A stretch of DNA of 64,000 bases, taken from positions 160,491 to 224,490 of the forward strand of contig CAJJDN010000101.1 of assembly GCA_905182985.1 (NCBI GenBank), written 5' to 3'. This document shows, piece by piece, positions 51,466-63,200 of this stretch. A model generated the notes under the pieces. That model had not been told where the DNA came from and ran no database searches. It worked only from the letters and a program-made list of their open reading frames with translations. The position numbers and the translations under genes are program-made. How positions within the stretch are numbered: position 1 is the first letter of the stretch; every line of letters begins with the position of its first letter. The stretch is from Paramecium sonneborni. Its lineage: Eukaryota; Ciliophora; Oligohymenophorea; Peniculida; Parameciidae.

Positions 51466-53238
51466 TCATAGCATATCTGGATATATTTAGTTTCTTGTTT
51501 ATTATTATTGATAAGGCATTGTGTTCATTTATTAATATTAATTTTATTAAATATATTATTGAGTTTGAGGAAACACACTATTCACAAATCTATTTTCTAA
51601 TTTTTAAATCTTCTCCTAATATAAATTTAATATTTATCTAAATTCTATAAATGAGATAAAATTATCATCATTTAGGTCAAATATCTTAAAAATTGTTTAT
51701 AATTCCTGAAGCTATGCATTTCTTTAAACCTTTCTAAAATTATTTTTTATATTTTAATTACATAAACAATTATGCAAATTCCTAAAAATTGAGAAGACCA
51801 TCAAAATCTTAATCGAATCTTGAAAATAAATCATGAACATTGATATTATATTTATTAATTGTTTATTGTAATCTTGTAATTGCTTTCTCAGGATCAAATA
51901 TTTATGTTTAAATTGGCATATAACCAATTTGAGGTGTTGATTATGATTAAATTAAAGTTGGATATTAATTATTTTAAAAACTACGAGGATCCAGTTCTTT
52001 TTATTTTCCAGGATAATTTTAAATATTTTTTAATGATGGTATCTATTTGTTACTTTAATTTCGCTAATTCTTACGACCCTTAACTTTAGATAATATTGCC
52101 ATCTTTGTATTATTATTTGTGATCCATTTTTCAAATTCATCTAAAGATACTGATTAATCTCCATCTAAATCCAATTTTTTAAATATAACTTAACAATCTT
52201 AACGACTGAGAGTTGAATCTATTGTATGTAATAATTAAATTAATTCTGAAAATTGTAATGTCTTATCATCATTTTCATCAAATTGTTCAAACAAAGAACA
52301 AATATTCAAATTTTGTTTTATTATTTTCTATCTCAATTCATTCATCAAGAATTTAATATGTTCTTCTTTGATATGTGTTTAATAATCCTTAAAATAATCT
52401 TTAACCAATTTATGCTTATATACATCATCCCAATTCATTCTATCTGTCTCATCAGTTTGCAAACATCCTTCTATAAACGATATCATATTTTCACTGACTG
52501 ATGTTTATTCTTTAGGGAAATCTAAAAATTTATGCTCAATATTATTTAATAATTATTCTATCCTACTACCACTCCAAGGTGTATAACCATATAATACGTT
52601 ATATAATATCATCCCTATTGACCATATATCACATTTGCTTGTATATTTACTATTTGACAAAACCTAAGGAGAATGGAATTTAAAAATTTCATCTTTACGA
52701 GATTAATCCTTTTTCATTTCCAAACACTTTGTTAAACCACAATCTTCAAATACATTTATTATATTTACCTGATAATTTAAAATCTTTATCTTTTGTTAAT
52801 AAAATATTTGTCAATTTTAATCCTCTATGAATTATCCCATGACTTATCAACTCAGTGAACCCTTTCAGTATATCAACCAATAACTTAAGACATTCAGATT
52901 CAGGTAATTTATGAACTTTTTACAAATAAGTTTGTAAATCTTATTCACAAAGTTCCATCACTACATAGTAATTATTGTCTGTTTATATCACTTCAACTAA
53001 TTTAACTATTCTTTCATGATTTAATTTTTGCATTAATCTGATTTCATCTAACAATGCTTATTATTAATCTTCATCGTCTGTTATACTACTTTTTTTTATT
53101 ATTCTTAATGCATATTTGTTATTCTTAGAATCAATAGCTTTAACAACCTATCTTTAGAATAAATTTCATTACTTTTCCTGTAGAACCCATTCCAAGGATG
53201 TCTTCAGGATTATAATGGTATTTATCGATTTATTTCAT
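51466..53238 (-). CDS. CDPK-like EF-hand kinase with HRD-to-HRG change
   Basis: The kinase part has LGMGSTGKV, YALRIIKKS, YYVVMELCEQDL, GIIHRGLKLTNILL, CDIWSIGMILYNVLYGYTPW. The catalytic Asp of HRD is Gly and DFG reads DCG, so activity is doubtful. Four EF-hands follow: DENDDKTLQFSE, DLDGDQSVSLDE, then DQDFDGLLNFQE and DLNDDNFISFIE. The last two are joined only if the T6 run at 51743-51748 is one base too long. The layout is that of calcium-dependent protein kinases. The tail is Gln-rich. Short introns interrupt the kinase part, e.g. one splitting the DCG motif. Confidence 0.82.
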
Positions 53239-53592
53239 AAATTATATTATAAATTTAACATATTTTCTTTAGATTATAATATTTATATAGGTTGCTGTAT
53301 ATTTGAAAATAGAAATTAAACTTTAAAAAATATGATAAAAATAAATTCTACTGTCTTTTTGATTAATCAACCATTTTATCTTAGAATAAAAATTTTTAGA
53401 TTTTATTTTCATTATTATTGATTTCATATGATAAAACAAAATAATTATTAACTAACTATTGATATAAATATCTATACAATAAAAAAATAGGAGAGACAAA
53501 AATGATAGAATAGAAAAGATATCTAAAAGAATTGATAAAGAACAATATAAAATGATTTTATGAAGATTTGTAATTGATAATGAACTTCATGA
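53239..53592. other. intergenic, AT-rich
   Basis: About 350 bp between two minus-strand genes; it contains the promoter side of the CDPK-like gene and the 3' flank of the trichocyst gene. No other feature seen. Confidence 0.35.
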
Positions 53593-54768
53593 TCAAAAGA
53601 CCTCTTCTCTAACTTAGAGGAATTCTGATGCAGCGCTCACTTTTGAGGTGAGAACTTCTTATAATCTCTCAACAACTTCTAATTATTATTCTCTTTCAAA
53701 GGTTTGAGCTTCATATTAGGCTTCTTATTCAGCAGCCCATCTTTCTTAAATGGCCAATGAATCTTCAGCATCTTCAAGGAATAACTAAAGGAGAGATTAG
53801 AGATTATATAAATACAGTTTAATCTTCTAAGTCTTCAACAGCCTCTTAGATGGTGACCTTGAATTAAACAATTGAGTTTTCTAAGAATGCTTTTCTTTCA
53901 ACTAATCTCTTGTGTTCTTCTTATAAATGTCCACTTTAGACTTCCCAATTAGCAGCTTATCTTTCTTCAGTGGCAAGGAGAGAAGCTCTGCTAGCAACTA
54001 ATTATTATCTAATTTAAGCTAAAAGTTCTAAGATTTTAATGATGCTCTTGTTATCAACCTTTGAGGCTAATTATGTTAAAGCATTGATAAGTGGCTATAT
54101 GATATAAAATAATAAAAATTACCTTGAAGAGAGCATGTTTAGATTCCATCAATTTAGCTTAGACCTTTTCAAATCTACTTTTGAGTTAAGCGAAAGCAAC
54201 ACCAGCTTATAAATGTTAGACAATTTTAGAAGCTTCATCAATGGCATCCATTTAATCAACATGTTCTGCATCTTTTCTAACCCATGTTTCATGTTATGAT
54301 TGTCTTGTTGCAGATTCATCAGCAAAGCTTCTTTCATTATTAGCAATATCTGAAGTAACAACTCTAACTTCAGCTTCAGCTTCACCTAATGCTTCTGTTG
54401 TTGAATCTCTCAAATTTGAAAGAGCAACAATTTAAGATTAGTGATAAGCAATTTCTTATTCTAAATCAGCTATGATCTATACAATTATATTATAATATAC
54501 TTACCTTTTCGAAAGCAACTGTATCACTCTCATGAACTTTGTCAGCTTTCTTTTAATCTCCGTTGAGTTGTGAAGCAATATTGTTTAAGAGAATTTATAT
54601 TTCACCTACAGGTCCACCTGTTGCCAATTAAAGTTAAAGGACTGACAACACTGAATTTCCAAATGAATCTTTGTTAATTTAAGCCAACACTTCCTTTGGG
54701 CTCTCTGTCTTTGTTACTCTAGCAGTAGCAACTGCAAGGATAAGAGTCAATACAGGTACGATTCTCAT
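53593..54768 (-). CDS. trichocyst matrix protein
   Basis: Begins with a signal peptide (MRIVPVLTLILAVATA). A TMP-like prosegment and first heptad-rich region follow: SVLQLQLATGGPVGEIQILL, then long helical stretches rich in Ala, Glu, Gln and Ser (LRDSTTEALGEAEAEVRVV, EERQAANWEVQSGHLQEEH). This is the pattern of the T1/T2/T4 trichocyst matrix proteins, which are cleaved and crystallise in the Paramecium secretory granule. Three introns of about 28, 28 and 31 nt keep the frame. Length about 360 residues is normal. Codon use is richer in G and C than the neighbours, as expected for a highly expressed gene. Confidence 0.88.
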
Positions 54769-54983
54769 GTTATTAATATTAATGAAATGAAATCACAATC
54801 ACTCTCCAAGACATTAAAAATTACCCGTTTTTCAATTTATTATTGCACTCTCATTAATACGTTTTTCTCTTAATTAATAAAACTCCATTCATTTTATATT
54901 ATTCTCTATTAAACTCTCTTCTATTTTTATACTAATGATTATTATATTCCCTTCTCTTCTCCTTATTTTATCAAAACTATCAA

Positions 54984-55517
54984 TCATTCTTTTATACAGC
55001 ATTCTATACCAAATTTAATTTCTATTTACTTTCTAAATAAAATTAATAAATCACTTCTTTTTATCAAATATTCTTAGTAATCAAATTGAGACACAATCTT
55101 CGGAACCAAAACCCAATCAAAAAATCTTAAGGAGATTCTTTATTATAAATAAATATACTAATATTGAAAAAATTAATATCTAAATTACTAACATCTTTTT
55201 GTATCTTTTATGTTAAAATTAATCTCAAGATTTAATAACATATAGAATTTAACCTAGAATTAGTTATTTCCTTTACTTTTTCTTAATCCTAAAATCTAAT
55301 AATTTTTATAAGCTTCAAATACCATTTAAAAATTTAATACTTCAGACTATTTTTATTTCACCTTTGGGATTTGCTAATTTACTATAAAATTTTGATAAAT
55401 ATTCTTAAAATCTTTTATACAGTCAATTTATTATCTATTCTAATTCTTCTAGAATTATTGATAAATATTTTTATAATTTTTTAGATCCTGAAAGTATAAT
55501 GCAAACTAGTTTACATA
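54984..55517 (-). CDS. possible gene, unrecognised
   Basis: A minus-strand frame without TGA runs through this stretch, rich in Gln, Asn, Tyr and Lys, ending at TGA 54984-54986. No start ATG, domain or conserved motif is clear. With only one stop codon, open frames of this length occur by chance, so this is a weak call. Confidence 0.2.
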
Positions 55518-55892
55518 ATCAATAAATTTATAATCTTAATAAAGTATTCACTTATCAAGTGGTCTTATCTTTTAATAACTAGATAATAATGAATAATATT
55601 TTTTTTAAGTATAAATTCTATTTACACTCATTTGAATTAGAAATCGTTTCCAATACACAATTTTAGGGTTAAATGGAAAATTCGTTAATCATTCAATTAA
55701 AGAATGAGTATTTTAATTTATAGTAAAAGAATTATAATAAATTTAAAATAACTTAGATAAAATTAGAAGATAAAGTTGAGAGATATAAAATTTTAGAATA
55801 TATTACTCAAATATGCATTAGATTTTTGATTTTTCAATTAACTATTTACTTTGCTAATAAGTAAGGACTCATCTACCGATAGGGCCATTTCT
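55518..55892. other. intergenic, AT-rich
   Basis: About 375 bp of AT-rich sequence without supported features between two minus-strand reading frames. Confidence 0.3.
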
Positions 55893-56425
55893 TCAAATTA
55901 ATTATTAATAAATAACTTCTTAAATTAAATGCATATCAGCACCTTTGATAACAAGAATTAGATCATTTTAAAATGTTCATGCTTGACTGCTCTATAAAGT
56001 AATGTCAATCCTTGAATAAATTAATCAATCGGATTCTTCTCAAAGTATTCTTATAATTCATAATATTCTTCTTGTTAGTACCACTTTAACATTTCAATAT
56101 TTTCAGGTTCAATAGAAGATTTTAAGAATCTTTTTTTAATGGTTTATAAAAAATCGAAAGAAGATTACATAACCTCTATTTTTTTTATGGGTTAATTAAT
56201 TATTGGTTAATGTAAGGATTAGCTGGTATGGATTCTATTAAATCGAGTCGGAGAAATAGATTTGATTTAAGCCTAATATTTGAGAGAAACAATTGAATTA
56301 ATTTCTAATCTTACAGATTCCATAGCATTATGTTATTCTGAGATATCTTTCTTGACTTATTTATTGATAGCTATAATTTTTTAATTTTCTAAAGGAGGTA
56401 AAATAAAAGTACTCTTCTTGCGCAT
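55893..56425 (-). CDS. small ankyrin-repeat protein
   Basis: Starts MRKKSTFILPPLENQK and is continuous for about 150 codons. The C-terminal part holds an ankyrin repeat: YYELQEYFEKNPIDQF, GLTLLYRAVKHEHFKMIQFLL, SKGADMHLIQEVIY. Reading the last block requires one extra A in the TCAAAGG context near 55945 (coding strand AAA), otherwise the frame continues with non-ankyrin sequence. About 175 residues. Partner unknown. Confidence 0.6.
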
Positions 56426-56527
56426 ATATTTATTTAACAATTAAAATAAATAAATAAAAATATGAGATCATAATAGACATAGACACCTGAATAAATAATA
56501 TATATTTTAAGATCTTTCAAGAGTTAC

Positions 56528-56943
56528 ATGGGAAAAACACACTCTATGAGTCCATAGACAAGATGTTAAACTTGTGTTTAGACTGTGAAAAAGGAATCTA
56601 AATAAAATTTTGATTGTTTACTGAAATCTCCTATATTGAATATTGAAGAATAGGAATTAGGGTAGGAGGGAGTAGAGAAAAAGATAGAACTTTTATCTAA
56701 TTAAATTAGAAATATGCAAATGAAGTAGGAAGAATTGGAGAATCAACATTATAAACTAAGGAAAAATGTGAAGAGATTGAATGTTGAAAAAAAATATGAA
56801 TTACAAGTAATACATATAAATTATAAATTAAGGAGAGAAGTTAAATGATTAAGAAATTGGATTACATGATTGAAATCTAGACAAAGTAGGAGGATAATTT
56901 AAATTAGTTAAAGTAACTATTTGCCTCTCGAAAAATTATTTGA
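56528..56943 (+). CDS. small coiled-coil protein
   Basis: Starts MGKTHSMSPQTRCQTC, a Gly-2 start compatible with N-myristoylation. An earlier in-frame ATG at 56462 is possible. Residues 50-105 form a coiled coil (EKKIELLSNQIRNMQMKQEEL). A 26-nt intron (GTAATACATATAAATT...TTAAG, about 56811-56836) leads to a second coiled segment ending FASRKII. No family is recognised. Confidence 0.5.
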
Positions 56944-57134
56944 CTATCCTTATAAATTTAGTTAAATATGGAAGAATGGAATTTAAGTAATTTAAGTTAA
57001 TCAATAAGACAATAAGTCTTATTGGTTTACAATAATAAAAAAAAATGTTGTATATTTTTTTTTCAAAAATTTTTTATATAAAAAGGTGTACAATTTAGTA
57101 TTTTATAAAAAATATTCTCAACAAACAAAATATA

Positions 57135-58825
57135 ATGAAAAAGAATGAAAGGATTGCTTAATAGATATATGCTTCTTAAATATAGAAATTGTAGGGTAAG
57201 ATAATAGAAAAGAAACTCACAAAAGTATGTTCAAAACAGTAATTTGAGAGCCAATCATAAAATATCTCGAATAACAATAGTCCTGCAATGGGACGTTAAA
57301 AATCCTATGAAAATTTATAGAAGGTGAATAGAACATTCATAAATCCAGCATTATAGGTGTCTCAACAAAAATTGAGTAGCATTTTAAATGTTATGGCAGG
57401 CTAACAGACGAAGCCAAAATTTTAGAGTTTATTTAATACTGAATTAATGGATACAGTTAAGATCACTCACAAATTACGAAAGAATTAATCAATGGTTTAA
57501 ATGGATTAACAATCACCTTAATTGACAAAGAATTCTTCTTTTTATCGTCCAAATTCGAGTGTGAAAATAAAGAATAGTAATAGTATATCTTATGAGTAAT
57601 CATAACTATAGAAGACTAAAGATAAAATCAAATAATTATTATTAGAAAAGGATAATAATTGTTAATAAGACCAAAAGGAGATAGCTTTCATGATAAAACT
57701 AAATTAATCATTAAACCAATTATTCTCGATAGTTTTTTAGGAATAACCTAATACATAACCAACTTCAACTTAAGATACGAATTCAAGTGTCCAAATAGAT
57801 CATTTTTTTAAAAGATAAATTTAAATATTATCGTAATTTTACACATAATAGATGGAAAAGAAAAAGCTAGAAAATATACTCAATTAAATAAAAAGAAAAC
57901 ATGAAAATGTATTGATGGAATACAATTAGTTATAAGATTAAAAGAAATAATAGGATGATTTAATGAAGAATTTGTAATAGTAAATATCAGGATTGCAATG
58001 TAAAATAAATACATAGCAAAGAGAGACAAAGAGTGAGTAAGGTATATAAATATGAAATAATAAAACAATAGAATATTTAGAATTGAAATATCTAATATAA
58101 GGACAATTTGAAGCAGTTTAAAAATTATTATAAAGAGAATAGTTGACTAAGATATTTCTAAAGAGAGTTGGGGATAGTTCAATTTTAGAGTAATATTGAA
58201 TATTAAAAATTTGAGGATGTTCGATTAATTTATATAAAATGCTGAATAAACGAATATGGATGAGACAGAAGGGAATCTCAATATAGATGTGATACCATCA
58301 AATAAATTGATTTCTTATAAGAAATTAATAATAGCATAAGATTAGATGGAAATGTCTGATAAGATTTTATGTTAATATGAAGATAATTATAAATAGCAAT
58401 TGAATTTATGTGATTCTATGTTAGCAGATGATTCTAGTAAATTACTTAAATCAATATATGATTAGGAGTTAATGATTCAGAAGAAAGTAGTTTTGGTTAT
58501 TTAGGGAAAGAATAGGCTACTGAGATAAGTTGTTATTTTAATGATGCTGATCAATTTTTTTAAGGGGAAAATTAAAAGAAGGAAGTTCATACAATATCAA
58601 AAGAGAAATTAAAAATTAACATGATGGATGTTTAATTAGCATAGGCTGCGTAATTATAATAAAATATTATTATTTAGTTTAAATCATTAAGAATTAATTG
58701 AATAATAATAATAATAATAAAAATTATAATAATAACATAAGATACTTCCAGATGATTTGATTGATAATGATATGGAGGAATCTGATGAAAATTTATGCGA
58801 TGATAATGATGAATAATAATGTTGA
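57135..58825 (+). CDS. coiled-coil, Gln-rich protein
   Basis: Starts MKKNERIAQQIYASQIQKLQ; about 540 residues with several coiled-coil stretches (KKKLENILNQIKRKHENVL and following). Introns of 30 nt (about 58039-58068) and 29 nt (about 58438-58466) restore the frame; a third join near 58200 and one near 58680 are less clear. A TAA-triplet repeat at about 58700-58740 encodes polyglutamine. The acidic end reads DNDMEESDENLCDDNDEQQ. No family is recognised; a cytoskeletal role is only a guess from the coiled coils. Confidence 0.55.
58700..58740 (+). repeat. TAA triplet microsatellite (polyGln)
   Basis: Two runs of TAA triplets interrupted by AAATTA. In the ciliate code this is a glutamine tract; in the standard code it would be a stack of stops. 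Confidence 0.8.
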
Positions 58826-58938
58826 AAGGGAATAATTATTGTAGTTTGCTCATTCTATATTTATGTTTAATATAATATTGAATTCTATTAATTAAAATTA
58901 AATAATAAAGGAGATTTAAAATCAGAATTAAAAAAAGT

Positions 58939-60040
58939 TCATAGCCATTATTTAAGTTTTCCTTTAACCCAAAACCCTTTTTTTTATTTTCCTTATTTAT
59001 CTATAAAAATTCCAATTCCATCTTACAATCCACATTTCCATTATCCTTTATAACAACGACCATCCTAGTATTACATTTCTCCATATCCATGTTTAAGTCC
59101 TTCTTTATATTGACCAGAATAAATTCGACCTTAAAAATAAATTAAATAACAAATGATAATATACCATCTCCCCATTTCATAGTACCATTTCCATGTTTAG
59201 ATCCATTTTTCCATTAACCTTCATAAAACTTATTCCTATCTGTCCAAATCTATATAAATAAGAAAGACTATATACAAATATTCCATAACCATGAAATTAA
59301 TCATTTTCAAAATCTCCTTCATAAATACAACCATCAGATAATTTGATGATTCCAAGTCCATTCTTCATGCCCTCCTTAAATTTCCCTTCATAAATAGATT
59401 TATCTTTATATATCTCTTTACCCATTCCATGTTATAATCCTTTTCTCCATTCACCTAGTATATTATGTCATATGATACCTTAATAAATGCGACCATCAGA
59501 ATAAACATACTCGCCTATTCCATGGAACATACTATCTAACCATTATCCTTTATACATTTCAGTGCCATTCACATATACAGCCTCTCCCTATAATTCATTT
59601 GAAGTCCACTATGGAAATATTATAAATATATTACTGTTCCTTCAACATAGCTAAGAATAATAAATATTATGATACTACCTATCTTGCAATTAATATTTAC
59701 CTTTTCCATTTGCCTTTCCATCTTTCCATTCTCCTGTATAGATAGCTCCATTCTTCATCAATATTGAGGATTAATCATAATCATGAAGTTAGTTAGGATC
59801 AAAACAAAATTTAGAAGGTTCTACTTAAGTTGGTGCTGAAGTCTCTGGAGATTGCAAAGTCGTCAAAAGTGATTTACGTACTTTATGACCTCTATAGAGT
59901 GCTTATATAATTATGATTTTATTCTCATCATAATAAACAGTAGCATCCTCTTTTATCACTGTTTCAGATTGTTTATGTCCGCTTGAATCCATTGTAGGTA
60001 AGTCTTCAGGAGATACCGGTATGCTCTTACAAATGCCCAT
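58939..60040 (-). CDS. MORN-repeat protein with lipid-anchor-type start
   Basis: Starts MGICKSIPVSPEDLPTMD, fitting N-myristoylation with a nearby palmitoylatable Cys. An IQ-like segment (ALYRGHKVRKSLLTTL) is followed by a series of MORN repeats, e.g. GAIYTGEWKDGKANGKG, GRIYSGQYKEGLKHGYG, GRCYKGQWKCGLQDGIG, ending KLKQWL. MORN proteins bind membranes or scaffold cortical and ciliary structures. Short introns lie between repeats (e.g. near 59130-59160). An inner in-frame ATG at 59992 is an alternative start. Confidence 0.82.
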
Positions 60041-60222
60041 TGCAATAGTTTTTATCAAAATTATTTTATATTACCAAATTCCCTTAATATTCTTACTTAT
60101 TTATGAGACTATTAACTCTTACTCTATACCAATCATCAATACAACTACTTTACTTTATATAACTTATGTGTCTCCCTATTATTTGCTATTTATAATATAT
60201 AATCTATATATTATATTTAAAC

Positions 60223-63200
60223 ATGTTTGCAGACCTTATTCAGCATATTAAAAATACAAGTCCATAATTTGTAATAGGACAATATGCAGATGCTTATGAT
60301 AATTATAGTAGTTGGCGTATGTGTAAAGTAATCAATCTCACATCTGATACTATCACTGTTCAATATGATGGATGGAGCTAAAAATATGATGAGACTCATA
60401 AACTTAAAATTGGAAGAGTAGTCTATTTTAGATCACATACTGAATTATATACAGGTGCTTAAAAACTTGCTGTTAGAGAATACAATATTAATAAAGAAAT
60501 TGATCATATTCAATAAGTCATTGAAAAAATGCAGAAGTTAATTGTTAATGAATTTGCTAATGTTGAACCACATGATGTCTGTCAATTTATTAGAGGCGAA
60601 CTCTATCTACTTATTGATAGTGTCATGCAAGAATAACAATAATATACTCAAGGTGAATTTAAAATGACTACAGATCTAATAGAAGCATTTATACGATTCT
60701 TCATCTCATGGGCTAATAAGATTTAAGAAAAAATTAACATCTTTATTCAAGGCATTTAAGCACATCCTCTCATTTATTATTTTCATTTAGACACATGTTT
60801 AGTCTCATGTCATCCTGAAATGTTTGATACGTTAACCAAGATATTCAATGGAGGAGGACCTAGATGTAAAAGATACTTTTAATATAATGAAACTTAACTT
60901 TTAAAGATGTATAACATAACTGATCGATCTTTATCTAATGCCCAATAAGGTTTCTTTAAATATTTTTAGGATAGTAATGGTTTATAAGTTATTGAAAATT
61001 TGATTTCTTGGTAAAATGGTGAAGGAGAGAATAAACAAAAAGTTCCTTTTGGAATAATAAAGAATATATTGCCTTTAGTTGAAAGTATCTATCGAAGTTT
61101 TAATGTAAATTAAAATCAATAAGAATGGTTATAAAAAATAAAAGATATGATAATCAATCGTTTACATCAATTAACTACTAATGATCTTAAGGAATCTAAT
61201 CTAAATCCAGTCTTTTAGATTTTTAAGTTGATTCCATAAAGTTTCTCTAGTATAACTAACATATCTTAAGAATGCGAATGCACCGAAATAAAATTGGCTA
61301 TAACATTAATAAAATCATCAATTCTAGAGAAGAAAATAAAAGGTGTAAAAGAACTAACAGAAATAATTAGCAAAATAACATCTTTCAAATCTTCATAGAC
61401 GTATATGAATACAACAATTAATTATTTCAATTCAGAAAGATTAGGGAAATTTCTTTAATATGAGAAAGTGTTTGATATTCTTCTTTAAGAAGCTGGACAC
61501 GCAGAAGTATTCAAAAGAGCAGCACCAATTTTAAGATTTATGGTCGATCAAGTATATTCAAGTACTAAAGATATTGAATAACTATGGGAAGCTAGTTAAA
61601 AGGGACATGAAACAGAAGCTTAGAGTGTTTATGAAGTCATAAGTGATATAGCTAGAGTAATGACCAATGAATAGATGGAAGTCATTTTCTAGAAACTCTA
61701 TAACATGTCTTAAAAAGACATTGATTTGAATTTGATTAATTTCATAAAAGATTTCACTTTGAGTGCACAAAGAAATACAATTAGAAAAAATAAACCTATT
61801 TAGACACTTGCTTTGATGTGGGAGTTATTATAAGATAAAAGTGATTTGAATCCTAATTTGCTTGAATCTCTAATGAGTGGATTTATTTAATGTCTGAGAA
61901 ATGATCGAGAATAGTTTCAATAACTTTGTTTGGACAACTTAAAAAAATCTATTTCATTCCCATAATGTTTACATATACTTCAAAAAATTATTGAAAGCTA
62001 TGGAATAGGACAAGTCTATTTTGGTTCTTCATCTGAAGATAATCTTAATAAAATTATGAAGGAAAATCAAATGATTGATCTCATTGTTAGAAATCTTGAA
62101 ACATATAGAGCATCTGTAACCAATTGCTAAGATTGCTTTGCTATTCTCACTGGCAAAGTTGCACATGCACAGCGGATTTAATATAAAATGGATTTCCTTG
62201 AATACATAGCTGCAAGTCCAAAAAAATATGAGTTTTCTCTTGAAAATTTCAAGAAATTATGGCATATACTCATAATTAATCCTATTCACGAAACAGATCG
62301 TAATCCTATGTTAGATTTCTTAGTAAAAGGAGGATTCAGAGTAAAGGATGATTTGTTCAAGCATGTATTCTGCAATATTAACTATCCAATCAAATTATGC
62401 TATAGAAGTATAGAAAAATACTTTATGCAACTAAATCAAAAAAATGGAACAATTAATTGTTAAAAATCTTATATAAGAATTTTAAAGTATGATTAGATAA
62501 TAGGATTAAATTTTTTTTTTGATGTGGCTTTTAATTATCCAGATGCAGATTAAGCAATATAAACTTTATTACAATTACATATGAGAACAGAGAAAGCAAA
62601 TTAAGTAGAATAAAAATTGTAAATGTGGAATTCATTACTTATGAAATGCAAAGAAGCTTTGAAATAACAAAATAGTTAAATATAGAATGTAATAAAATGT
62701 CTAAAAGATCTTGTAACTGGAATTGAAGGGAAATAGTATTTGAATACAAGTAGTCTTGAAAATACTTTTACCAAATTTTAAGTTCAATTAGGTAAGGATG
62801 AAAAAACATTAAAAGAAGTTTCATTACCATCAAATTGTACTCTATTAGCAGTAAGAAACCATTTGAGTTCATTATATAATCTTAATCAATAAGATTATGA
62901 TATGTTTTTGGCAAATCATGATATGAGAATAAATTAAGATAATGAAGAAGATTTGACAATCAGTTTGTTTGAAGAATCTAAATCAAGAGATAAACCAGAT
63001 ATAATTCTTTAGAATATAAGTTAGAATACAAATTCTTTATTTTTAAGCATTCGAAAATTCAAGACAAATTTAAGTAGTAATACTGAATTATCAGAAATAT
63101 TATTTGAATTATTATAATCAGAAAATTATGAAGATATATGGGAAGTGTTAACATTAATGCCTTAAAATAAACAAATAAAGGAAAGATTAGATAAAGGAGG

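Noticed and set aside
60021..60251. Hydrophobic plus-strand frame between MORN and USP9X-like genes
   Set aside because: It overlaps the start of both divergent genes and its composition is that of AT-rich antisense sequence.
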